Part shown: positions 48,339 to 58,500 of the stretch, piece by piece | How the letters are laid out: the number at the start of each line of letters is the position of its first letter | Numbering within the stretch: position 1 is the stretch's first letter | From: Phaeosaccion multiseriatum | Taxonomy: Eukaryota; Ochrophyta, other classes | Assembly (NCBI GenBank): GCA_965112735.1 | Contig: OZ218962.1 | Coordinates: 62,001-126,000 of the forward strand | DNA length: 64,000 nucleotides | Reading direction: 5' to 3' | Made by a program: the position numbers and the translations under genes | Notes under the pieces: model-generated | What the model was told of the DNA's origin: nothing | Database searches by the model: none | Seen by the model: the letters and a program-made list of their open reading frames with translations, nothing else

Positions 48339-49655
48339 GGCTGTCTACAGAGCTACCGTCCGAGGAGGGATGTTCAGTCCTCCAGTCTACGGGCCAAAGC
48401 TTGAAAAGCTGTTCTCCGTCTCCAAAGACCCCCCCCCCCTTTTTTTCCCATAGCTACGCACTCTCATCTCACCGATCGCCATGCCCTCACATGCTCACTC
48501 CTTGCTTAGGCCGGAGACTGAGGAGGACAGAGCCCATGCCTTGTGTTGAAATAGGGCAGTCTTCTCTGAGCTTTTTCCTTACCTCTTCACCCTCTTCTGC
48601 TCCTCCGGCCGGGAGTGCTTCGCGAGGTGGTCCTCCAAATAATTATTTCGTAACGGCATGCCGTCGGAGACAAATTCTTCTTTCTTCCAAGAACTGGGAT
48701 ACTGGCGACAATTAAGGAAGGCCTGAAGGTGAGAGCATCCCTCTGGCGCTCTCAGCGTTAGGCTCAGGCAGCACTCTAGTCGAGTTGCAGAAGAAAGAAC
48801 TGGGCTTGCCCCGCAACCACTTTCCGTCTCCCTCCTCCGCCACGGCGCTTGCTGCCTCTACCCAGCCTATGCTGAAGAAGCTTGACGATGACGATACGGT
48901 GAGCAGATCACAGTCGGGTCACGCCCATGTGAGACCTTGTTGCTCTACCTCAAGCACCCACCGCCCAAGAACAAGGCCCAACCAGCCAGGGCCTGGGCTC
49001 GACCAAAGCCGAAGAGCTCAAGCGCACTCTGCGCAAGGTCAGGAGGCATCCTGGCTACCACCCCGACAAGCAGACCCGCTTGAAGGCCATGCACAAGCTG
49101 TGAACCGTGGAGGGGGAGGAGGAACAGGCGGAGGGGAGGTGGGGCATCATCAAGAGGCGCAAAGCACGCCAAGGCGATCATCATGTTTCACCCCTGGCCG
49201 TCATGTGCGGAGTCATCGCGTAGCACCTCAACCGCTCTACTCTGTGACATCTATGACATACAAGCAACGAAGGCCGGCGGGGTAGGAGGCTCGGCTGAGT
49301 GTCGCCAAGTGCGCGTAGAGCGGCAGGTTGGTCGGGCTATCTGGCATTGCAAGAGGGCCAGAGGGAGATATGAGGAGTCGAGAAGGGCCATCGGAGGGAA
49401 GACAGGCGAGCCTGGCAAGTGATGCAAGTAAGTGGCAGCTCCAGCTCCCCTGTATCGACTTCAGACATTCAAGCATTGGGCCTTCAAGCGAAAGACGAAG
49501 TCAAAAGTCAATGTGGTGGACGGGGGGGAAAGTTACGTAGGTAGATATGTTGAGGTTGGCTCGGATAGTAGGAGGTCACTCCTGAACCCCTCAATTCCCC
49601 CCCCCCCCTTCCCGTAACCCAAACAAAAATGGAAACTTGGCCCCGCTGTCTGTCC
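48339..49655. other. Spacer between the SWIM gene and the hAT element
   Basis: No conserved gene is recognised. A possible two-exon reading frame (about 48773-49103, plus) is listed separately. The remainder has C/T homopolymers (48430, 49598) and otherwise ordinary sequence. Confidence 0.5.
48773..49103 (+). pseudogene. Possible small two-exon coding remnant
   Basis: An open segment ending at 48899 reads TLVELQKKELGLPRNHF and then MLKKLDDDDT before a donor (gtgagcag). An acceptor (accagccag) joins it in phase 0 to a second segment that reads GLGSTKAEELKRTLRKVRRH and then PGYHPDKQTRL, ending at a TGA at 49101-49103. Lys/Glu/Leu periodicity and clean splice signals suggest real coding sequence. 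No start codon with support is visible and the family is not recognised. It may be the 3' end of a broken gene or a transposon fragment. Confidence 0.3.
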
Positions 49656-49663
49656 GAAATAAC

Positions 49664-50658
49664 CAGTGTCGCGAAATCACAGAAACCGATGATGTGGAGG
49701 AAAAACAAAAAACAATGAATCATGGCATGCCATGATGTTATATTATCACAGCAATGCGGGCATGGCATGATGCATTATGTGATATCCAGCTGGCCCAACC
49801 ACCATGACGTGATGCATGATGTGATGTCATGATGCTGTAATTTTCTTCTGATTTTTTCTTCTCTTTTTTTATTAATTTTAAAATCATTTTTCATTATTCT
49901 CCATCAGCGATCAGCGAGGCTAGGAAGGCGGTTTCCTGCCAGCGTCTGCCTCCACTCCTTATCCCCTGCTCTGTACTCGGTCCTCATGTACTTCATAAAG
50001 TCTTTGTTCATGCGAAGCACACACACCATCTCCACCTCCGCCGGGTCTAGCAGTATGTTGCCGTCCGTGACAACATTATTAGCGCAGGATAGCACACGTT
50101 CGCAAAAGCTTGTATTAACCCAGGGGGCGCCTCCTTCTCCTCCTCCTTCTCCTCCTCCTCCTCCTCCTCCTCCTCCTCCTTCTCCTCCTCCTCCTCCTCC
50201 TCCTCCTCCTCCTCCTCCTCCTCCTCCTTCTCCTTCTCCTCCTCCTCCTCCTCCTCTCCCCCTCCTCCTCCTCCTCCTGCTGCGGTAGCAGCAGGATCAA
50301 CAGCACTGCGAGTGCGCGGAAGGACCTCATCTGCGGCGGCGGCGGCGGCATCGGCCATGAGCTGATGCATCACAAGAGATATCACACTAAAATCGGCCTC
50401 TTTTTTACTATTATTCCCAATACTGTATATATATTATGTATATATAAACATTATTCCCAAAAATCATCAGCAGCATCATGACATCGCATGATTCATGATG
50501 AAATCACGCGCTCTCCTTGGCGGCATGATGTTATATATCACGGCTCATGACATTATGCATGATGTGATGTGGAGCTGGTGCATTATCAACCAAATCATGG
50601 CCCGGATCCTGTGATTCATGATTTGCATCATGTTTTTTTCTGTGATTTCGCAACACTG
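49664..50658 (-). mobile_element. Deleted hAT-superfamily DNA transposon
   Basis: The left end begins CAGTGTCGCGAAATCACAG; the reverse complement of the right end begins CAGTGTTGCGAAATCACAG. The first 22 bp match at 21 positions. The flanking 8-mers are gaaataac (49656-49663) and caaataac (50659-50666), a 7/8 match to the 8-bp target duplication of hAT elements. The interior keeps a minus-strand piece of the transposase dimerisation domain, plus many CATGATG palindromes and a (CTC)n tract (50125-50280). The catalytic core is absent, so the copy is non-autonomous. Confidence 0.85.
49904..50095 (-). pseudogene. hAT transposase C-terminal dimerisation domain, remnant
   Basis: The frame reads LSCANNVVTDGNILLDPAEV and then EMVCVLRMN. 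This matches the hAT C-terminal pattern, in which a Ser-Ala-Asn-x-Val-Val-Thr stretch is followed by Leu-x-Pro-x-x-Val-Glu-Met and a short hydrophobic strand ending in Asn. The rest of the transposase (zinc finger, catalytic DDE, insertion domain) is missing. The orientation agrees with the element's 5' end lying at 50658. Confidence 0.75.
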
Positions 50659-52432
50659 CAAATAACCAAACAAAAAATGTCACGCAGGGAATAAGCACGG
50701 CAAGAACGATGCCGACCGTCTCAAGGGTGTACCTCCATCCGTCTGTTGAGTCCCCACCCTGGGGTTGAGTACTCCCTGAGATACTGTCCGTTGGCGGTGA
50801 CGTTGGCGGTGACGTTGGCGTTGACGTTGGCGGTGACGTTGGCGGTGATGTTGGTTTTGGTGGCACCGAAGACAGGTCCAGATATAGTGTAACAAAGTCT
50901 TCGCCCCCTTCGTTGCTCCCACCGTTAAAGCTTCCCGTTGTGGACCCCGCGAGAGCGAGAGTGTTGTCAATTACCCCACAGGTCTGAATTCTGTCATCAC
51001 CATCTGTCCCCCCTTGCCATCGCCACAATTCAGTGCCGTCCATGGGGTCAAGACCCACGGCGACAAAGCTGAAGTCTTGAGTGTCTCCAGTGGTGTCGGC
51101 GAAACTGCCCAACGTGTGTCCCGCCAGAACGACGGTGGGGCTCTCCTCCCCCACCAATAACGTGGATGCCGTAAACCAGTCATGAAAGCTCGTCCCATCC
51201 TGCCAGCGCCACAGTTCTGTGCCGTCTGTCACGTCCAGGGCAACCGCGACGAAATCTGATTCTCCCGCGTTGGTACCGCTGAAGCTTCCAACCGTCTCTC
51301 CCGCCAGCACGAGCCTCCCGCTGTCCACTAACGTGGAGGTCCGAATCCTCTCAAAAGCACTCGTCCCATCCTGCCAGCGCCACAGCTCTGTGCCATCTGT
51401 GGGGTCCAAGGCAACCGCGAGGATATCTCTATCTCCTTCGCTTGGCCCGAAGAAGCTTCCATCCGTCTCTCCCGCCAGCACGAGGATGGTCGTGTCAACA
51501 AGTAATGGGGAGGCGGCAATCCTGTCGAACACACTCGTCCCGCTCTGATATCTCCACAGTTCCGTGCCGTCCGTGGGGTCCAGGGCAACCGCCAAGCAGT
51601 CGGAGTCTCCCATGTGGGACCCCGGACCGTCGAAGCTGCCATATGTGCTTCCCGCCAGCACAAGGGCGCTGCTGCCCCCCTCTAACTTGACTAAGGTCGA
51701 GGTCTGAATCCTGTCAAACTCACTCGTCCCATCCTGCCACCGCCACCGTTCTCCGCCATCCGGGTCCAGAGCCATTGCAACAAGGTCGAAGGATCCCTTG
51801 TTGGTCCCGCTAAAGCTGCCATTCGTATAACCCGCCAGAACGAGCGTCGTGCTGTCCACTACTGTGGAGGTGTACATAATATCATCCCCCTTGGTCCCGT
51901 CTTGCCAGCGCCACACTTCCGTACCATCCGTCCCTTCCAGAGCCACCGCAACAAAATCTGACGCCCCTTCGTTGGTCCCGCTGAAGCTTCCATCCGTGAA
52001 ACCCGCCAGCACCTGCGTCGTGCTGCTGCCCACGATGGCTGATGAGGTGTAGATGCTGTCCATCTCACTCGTACCACCCTGCCAACCAATGTCTTCACGT
52101 AGGGAGGGGAGGGTCATGACAGCTGGTGCCCTCCCCATGAGCAGCAACAGCAGTAGCAACGTAGCCTTCTTCCATAATGATGGGAAGGAGGGGGGATGAC
52201 AGCGGCCTCGTCCCTGCCTATATTTATATATATTATGCTCAATGCTTGGGAGCACGGGGGTCTTCATACTTGTTGGGCCTCCCCTCCCCTCCTCTTTCTT
52301 CCCATGGGGGAATGAACATCTTGATTTTCTTTTCTTTTGGCCGGGATCGCTCCGCCGGGCTGCCCACGAATAAAATAAAATAAAAAAGCTGAAACTGAAA
52401 CTGTATATTTTCGCCGCACTGCTTTTCCACAT
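50531..52432 (-). CDS. SBBP-type seven-repeat beta-propeller membrane protein with a transposon-derived C-terminal tail
   Basis: A single long frame of up to 633 codons. Seven repeats of about 55-65 residues share LVLAGxTxGSFxG, DFVAVALDPTDGTELWRWQD and GTSxFDRI. This resembles SBBP repeats and predicts a seven-bladed propeller. The domain is followed by a Pro/Thr/Ser stalk (PPTSPPTSTP), one membrane helix (TVGIVLAVLIPCVTFFVWLF) and a short tail. Near residue 95, KKATLLLLLLLMGRAPAV looks like a signal peptide core, so the real start is probably an ATG later than 52432 or lies across an unseen intron. Type I topology with the propeller outside the cell is inferred. The tail after FAVLRN is encoded within the hAT element's terminal inverted repeat and subterminal DNA, and its TAA stop lies inside the transposon. 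The ancestral tail is therefore lost or replaced. Confidence 0.75.
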   Translation of the reverse strand: MWKSSAAKIYSFSFSFFILFYSWAARRSDPGQKKRKSRCSFPHGKKEEGRGGPTSMKTPVLPSIEHNIYKYRQGRGRCHPPSFPSLWKKATLLLLLLLMGRAPAVMTLPSLREDIGWQGGTSEMDSIYTSSAIVGSSTTQVLAGFTDGSFSGTNEGASDFVAVALEGTDGTEVWRWQDGTKGDDIMYTSTVVDSTTLVLAGYTNGSFSGTNKGSFDLVAMALDPDGGERWRWQDGTSEFDRIQTSTLVKLEGGSSALVLAGSTYGSFDGPGSHMGDSDCLAVALDPTDGTELWRYQSGTSVFDRIAASPLLVDTTILVLAGETDGSFFGPSEGDRDILAVALDPTDGTELWRWQDGTSAFERIRTSTLVDSGRLVLAGETVGSFSGTNAGESDFVAVALDVTDGTELWRWQDGTSFHDWFTASTLLVGEESPTVVLAGHTLGSFADTTGDTQDFSFVAVGLDPMDGTELWRWQGGTDGDDRIQTCGVIDNTLALAGSTTGSFNGGSNEGGEDFVTLYLDLSSVPPKPTSPPTSPPTSTPTSPPTSPPTDSISGSTQPQGGDSTDGWRYTLETVGIVLAVLIPCVTFFVWLFAVLRNHRKKHDANHESQDPGHDLVDNAPAPHHIMHNVMSRDI

Positions 52433-53350
52433 AAAGTTCCTCCTCCTCTTTCGATGAGCTCAGGGAACGAGCGACCCTCATTCGATTGAGCTCCCCTCCC
52501 CGCCTAATCTCAGTGTCGAGGTCAGCCGGGCTTAATTAGCCGGTCTGAAAAAATTAAAAAAAATTAAACAAGGCCGGCTGGCGCCGACCAGAACCATCGG
52601 CCCTGGACAAGGTTACAGTGTGCGCCGGCCATAATCAGTAATCAGGCCGACTGGCGCCAATAATCAGTAATCAGGCCGGCTGGTGCCGGCTGGTGCCGGT
52701 CATAATCAGTAATCAGGCCGGCTGGTGCCGGCTGGTGCCGGTCATAATCAGTAATCAGACCCGGCTGGCGCCGGCCATAATCAGTAATCAGGCCCGGCTG
52801 GCGCCACAATCAGTAATCAGGCCGGCTGACCTTGTCCAGGGCCAAGAACCAGGAACCAGGGTGCCTCAGAAAACCATGTCAGGGGCCGATGCGGCCTGCG
52901 CCCCCCAAGCGAGGCTCAAGAAACTCAAAACTCAAAGTCGCACAGAGCGCCACTTCCCCTCGCGCGAGCGGAGCTGAGCGGAGCTGCCGTTGAGCAGACC
53001 CCGTTCCCTGCCTTACCAACAAGGCGCCGCTAGACTCCTCCCCTTGTCCTGCTATCCTGCTATCCTGCTGTCTTCCTGTCCTCCTATTCCGCATCCTGGT
53101 GGCAAAGTACAAAATGAACTTATTGAAGGGCGCGCTTCGCTCGGCGAGATACACGCACCATCGCCTGCCCTAGACTACCAGCCAAGAAGGCACCGCTTTG
53201 CTTGCCTGTCTGTCCGCCCCCTGGCTGCACTCAGAGGTGGAGAGCAGGTGGGCGAGGCGACGTTCACGGCAGCGAGCAGCCCCCAGTGCGTGCCGGAAGT
53301 GCCTCCTCGTCCCCCTCGGGAAGCCCCGTTGTCCGCGACTCCTTCGCTGC
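52433..53350. other. Spacer with a foldback-type repeat cluster
   Basis: This lies between the start of the propeller gene and the stop of the cysteine-rich gene. It holds an AT-rich patch (52535-52570), the inverted-repeat structure at 52599-52843 and then ordinary sequence with short CCTGCTATCCTGC repeats near 53048-53075. No gene is recognised in 52844-53350. Confidence 0.6.
52599..52843. repeat. Foldback-like cluster: 15-bp inverted repeats around tandem ATAATCAGTAATCAGG units
   Basis: GGCCCTGGACAAGGT (52599-52613) and its perfect complement ACCTTGTCCAGGGCC (52829-52843) enclose about seven copies of ATAATCAGTAATCAGG. These are separated by self-complementary GGCTGGCGCCGGCC-type spacers. 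The spacing resembles a foldback element or a relic of one. No coding sequence is inside. Confidence 0.7.
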
Positions 53351-55466
53351 TCAGGTCGTGGGGGGATCACTGCTTGGGGGGGGAGACTGACGAGCAGAGA
53401 GGAGCGACTGGCATCGTGAAGGAATGCCACCGCCAGCCACATCCCCACAAAGGGTGCCGGTCAAGTAGTTCATGAACAGCTCGGAGTCGAGACACTGGGG
53501 TTCAGCGAGGCCTTGAAGTGCGTCACATCCGCCGCTGAGAGGGAGTGGAAGAGCGATGCAGCACGGACGAGACAGATATGAAGGGCGGGCGAGACAGGAG
53601 AGCGAAGTCAGTGCGAGTTTTAATGGTACACCAAGCACGTGGTGATGAGCTTTTCAACGCAACCTAGTCACCAAGTTGGAGGTTTCAACGCATCAGAAAG
53701 GCAAGGAGGAGCGACAAAGCCACAAGCCTGTCTGACTCATCTCCAAGCTGGAGTGGGGACTTACTTGGAGACAAAGGCGTGGCAAGAAGCGTCATTGCTG
53801 GCGAGCTGTAGATAGCTCTCCGACACGCTTGCTGCGCAGGCTATGCAAGCAACATCTGCGGCACAAAGGCTTGACTCTCCTGCGGCAAGAGCGGGGGGCG
53901 TATCCGCTGCCACGTCGTTGCTGAGTGAGCGGATAGCATCGCTTCCATCCACGTCCTCCGAACCATCGCTTTCATCTGCATCGCTTTCCTCAATGCAGTT
54001 ACACTCATCATCGCACTATAGGGTTCAGGTTTCCGATACATTGAGGGACGTGCGGCAAGAGGCAACAAGTCGAGAGGTGGGGTCAAGGAGTAGGAGTGAC
54101 AGTGACAGCAGAAAGGGTTCGGCCGAGAGAAGCAGCAGCACAATAGACTCTTAAGTGTCATGAAAGTGGTAGGTAGCCAAGGAATTTACCACAGAAGATC
54201 AAACATGGCCAGCCCCGCCCCGTCCCCCTGCTGACCGCCTTCGCCTCACTCATCTCCCTTCCCGCCCTCACCTGGCAGGAAGTGAGGCAATGGTTGCACT
54301 TGTTCAGCTCATACGCGCCGCTTTCCTTGATGCACTCGCAATTGTCGTTACACTTACAATACCGACAGACGGTACACTTGTCCCAAGCGTACTCGATGCA
54401 ATTACAGTCGTCGTCGCACTGTGCGGGTTAAGGGTGGGGACGTGAGGTAAGGAGGCAAGCAAGGAAAGGTTAGGGCAGCACCTTGAGAGAAATCTCTTGA
54501 GACAGAGTGTGAGAGGCATAGTCCAGACACCTACTCGTGCAAACACTCACTCACTCACTCACGTACTCACTCACTCACTCACTCACTCACTCCCTCACGC
54601 ACCCACTCACTCAGGCACCTGCTTCTCACGCAAGCAAAACCCCAGTATGGCACGTGGCTACACACACACACACACACACACACACCCTCACTCCCTCCCT
54701 CTCACCCACGCACGTGCTCGCTCATTCCACTCATACACTCACTGACCCACTCACGCACGCACGCACGCCCCCACCCAAACGCGAGCACCCACCCAATTAT
54801 ATACTCACTCACTTCCTTCCTATCCCACTCCAAAATATGAAGAGACTACAGGGTCTATAGGCCGCTCGGCCAAGGTCTAAAGCAGAGGCTGTTAGCCCGC
54901 CTGGAGCCGATGACAGAGTAGACGAAAAACGGCCTGCCCCCCTCCCTTTCCTTCCTCACCTGGCAAGACTCGCATTGTTTGCACTTGTTCTCAGTATCCT
55001 CTATACATTCGCAATCCGAATTGCACTGTGAGGTCAGGAGGACAAGTCGAAGAGAGAAGGGACAGCCGAGTGAGGAGGAGGAGGACCGGAACAAGAGACA
55101 CTTGAGGTGAGTGAACTGAACTGAACTGCAGCCAGGGGATTGAAAGAATATAGATTTGCCTCGCCGCTGACGCACTGGCGTGTACTGACTCCGCTCGGTT
55201 CACTCACCTGGCAGGATTCGCATTTCTTGCATGGGTCGTCCTCCGAAGCTTCGGCTTCATCAATGCAATCGCAATTGTCGTCACACTACCAGGGTCAGCG
55301 ATCGACAGCGAGGGGACGTGTGGTCACAGATGTCCGATTAGCAAGCCATCAACTCAAGACGGAGGAGGAGGAGGAGGAGGAGGAGGAGGAGGAGGAGGAG
55401 GAGAAGGAGGAGGAGAAGGAGGAGGAGGAGGAGGGGGAGGGGGAGGGGGAGGAGGAGGAGGGGAAG

Positions 55467-55502
<36 letters not shown>

Positions 55503-58500
55503 CAGTAGGAGGAGGAGGAGGAGAAGGAGGAGGAGGGGGAGGAGGAGAAGGAGTAGGACGGGGGGGAGAGAGTTGCAGCTACCGCCGTTCTTGAGTCGCC
55601 TCTCTCACCACTCACCTTGCAGGATTCGCATTTCTTGCATGGGTCGTCCTCCGAAGCTTCGTCTTCATCAATGCAATCGCAGTTGTCGTCACACTGCCAG
55701 GGTCAGCGATCGACAGCGAGGGGACGTGTGGTCACAGATGTCCGATTAGCAAGCCATCAACTCAAGATCGAGGAGGAGGAGCAGCAAGGAGGAGGAGGAG
55801 GAGGAGGAGGAGGAGGAGGAGGAGCAGCAAGGAGGAGGAGAAGGAGGAGGAGGAGGAGGAGGAGGAGGAGGAGGAGGAGGAGGAGGAGGAGGAGGAGGAG
55901 GAGGAGGAGGAGAAGGAGCAGGACGAGGAGGAGCAGGACGAGGAGGAGGAGGAGGAGGAGGAGGGGGAGGAGGAGAAGGAGGAGAAAGAAGAAGAAGAGG
56001 AGGTGGAGGGGGAGGAGAAGGAGGGGGAGGAGTAGGAGGAGGAAGGCGGGGGGAGTTGCAGCTTCCGCCCTTCTTGAGTCGCGTCTCTCACCACTCACCT
56101 TGCAGGATTCGCATTTCTTGCATGGGTCGTCCTCCGAAGCTTCGGCTTCATCAATGAATTCGCAGTTGTCGTCACACTGCCAGGGTCAGCGATCGACAGC
56201 GAGGGGACGTGTGGTCACAGACACCCGATTAGCAAGCCATATACTCAAGACGGAGGAGGAGGAGCAGCAAGGAGGAGGAGGAGGAGGAGGAGGAGGAGGA
56301 GGAGGAGGAGAAGGAGCAGGACGAGGAGGAGCAGGACGAGGAGGAGGAGATGGAGGAGGAAGGGGGGGAGAGTTGCAGCTACCGCCCTTCTTGAGTCGCC
56401 TCTCCCCCCACTCACCTTGCAGGATTCGCATTTCTTGCATGGGTCGTCCTCCGAAGCTTCGGCTTCATCAATGCAATCGCAGTTGTCGTCACACTGCCAG
56501 GGTCAGCGATCGACAGCGAGGGGACGTGTGGTCACAGACACCCCATTAGCAAGCCATATACTCAAGACGGAGGAGGAGGAGCAGCAAGGAGGAGGAGGAG
56601 GAGGAGGAGGAGGAGGAGGAGGAGGAGGAGGAGGAGGAGGAGGAGAAGGAGGAGGAGGAGGAGGAGGAGGAGAAGGAGCAGGACGAGGAGGAGCAGGAGA
56701 AGGAGGAGCAGGAGAAGGAGGAGGAGGAGGAGGAGGCGGAGGAGGAGGAGGGGGAGGAGGAGAAGGAGGAGAAAGAAGAAGAAGAGGAGGTGGAGGGAGA
56801 GGAGAAGGAGGGGGAGGAGTAGGAGGAGGAAGGCGGGGGGAGTTGCAGCTTCCACCCTTCTTGAGTCGCCTCTCTCGCCACTCACCTTGCAGGATTCGCA
56901 TTTCTTGCATGGGTCGTCCTCCGAAGCTTCGGCTTCATCAATGCAATCGCAGTTGTCGTCACACTGCCAGGGTCAGCGATCGACAGCGAGGGGACGTGTG
57001 GTCACAGACACCCGATTAGCAAGCCATATACTCAAGACGGAGGAGGAGGAGCAGCAAGGAGGAGGAGGAGGAGGAGGAGGAGGAGGAGGAGGAGGAGGAG
57101 AAGGAGCAGGACGAGGAAGAGCAGGACGAGGAGGAGGAGGAGGAGGAGGAGGAGGAGGAGGCGGAGGAGGAGGAGGAGGAGGAGGAGGCGGAGGAGGAGG
57201 AGGCGGAGGAGGAGGAGGAGGAGGAGGAGGAGGAGAAGGAGGAGGAGAAAGAAGAAGAAGAGGAGGTGGAGGGGGAGGAGAAGGAGGAGGAAGGGGGGGG
57301 GGGGAGTTGCAGCTACCGCCGTTCTTGAGTCGCCTCTCCCCCCACTCACCTTGCAGGATTCGCATTTCTTGCATGGGTCGTCCTCCGAAGCTTCGTCTTC
57401 ATCAATGCAATCGCAGTTGTCGTCACACTGCCAGGGTCAGCGATCGACAGCGAGGGGACGTGTGGTCACGGATGTCCGATTAGCAAGCCATCAACTCAAG
57501 ATCGAGGAGGAGGAGGAGGAGAAGGAGGAGGGGAAAGAAGAAGAAGAGGAGGTGGAGGGGGAGGAGAAGGAGGGGAAGGAGTAGGAAGAGGAAGGCGGGG
57601 GGAGTTGCAGCTTCCACCCTTCTTGAGTCGCCTCTCTCGCCACTCACCTTGCAGGATTCGCATTTCTTGCATGGGTCGTCCTCCGAAGCTTCGGCTTCAT
57701 CAATGCAATCGCAGTTGTCGTCACACTGCCAGGGTCACGATCGACAGCGAGGGGACGTGTGGTCACAGATGTCCGATTAGCAAGCCATCAACTCAAGATC
57801 GAGGAGGAGGAAGAGGAGGAGGAGGAGGAGGAGGAGGAGGAGGAGGAGGAGGAGGAGGAGGAGGAGGAGGCGGAGGAGGAGGAGGAGGAGGCGGAGGAGG
57901 AGGAGGAGGAGGAGGAGGAGAAGGAGGAAGGCGGGGGGAGTTGCAGCTTCCGCCCTTCTTGAGTCGCGTCTCTCACCACTCACCTTGCAGGATTCGCATT
58001 TCTTGCATGGGTCGTCCTCCGATGCTTCGGCTTCATCAATGCAATCGCAGCTGTCGTCACACTGCCAGGGTCAGCGATCGACAGCGAGGGGACGTGTGGT
58101 CACAGACACCCGATTAGCAAGCCATATACTCAAGACGGAGGAGGAGGAGGAGGAGGAGGAGGAGGAGGAGGAGGAGGAGGAGGCGGAGAAGGAGCAGGAC
58201 GAGGAGGAGGAGGACGAGGAGGGGGAGGAGGAGGAGGAGGAGGAGGAGGAGGAGGGGGGGGAGGAGAAGGAGGAGAAAGAAGAAGAAGAGGAGGTGGAGG
58301 GGGAGGAGAAGGAGGGGGAGGAGTAGGAGGAGGAAGGCGGGGGGAGTTGCAGCTTCCGCCCTTCTTGAGTCGCGTCTCTCACCACTCACCTTGCAGGATT
58401 CGCATTTCTTGCATGGGTCGTCCTCCGAAGCTTCGGCTTCATCAATGCAATCGCAGTTGTCGTCACACTGCCAGGGTCAGCGATCGACAGCGAGGGGACG

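Noticed and set aside
54540-54800. CRISPR-like regular repeats
   Set aside because: The repeats are simple tetranucleotides without unique spacers, in a spliced eukaryotic gene.
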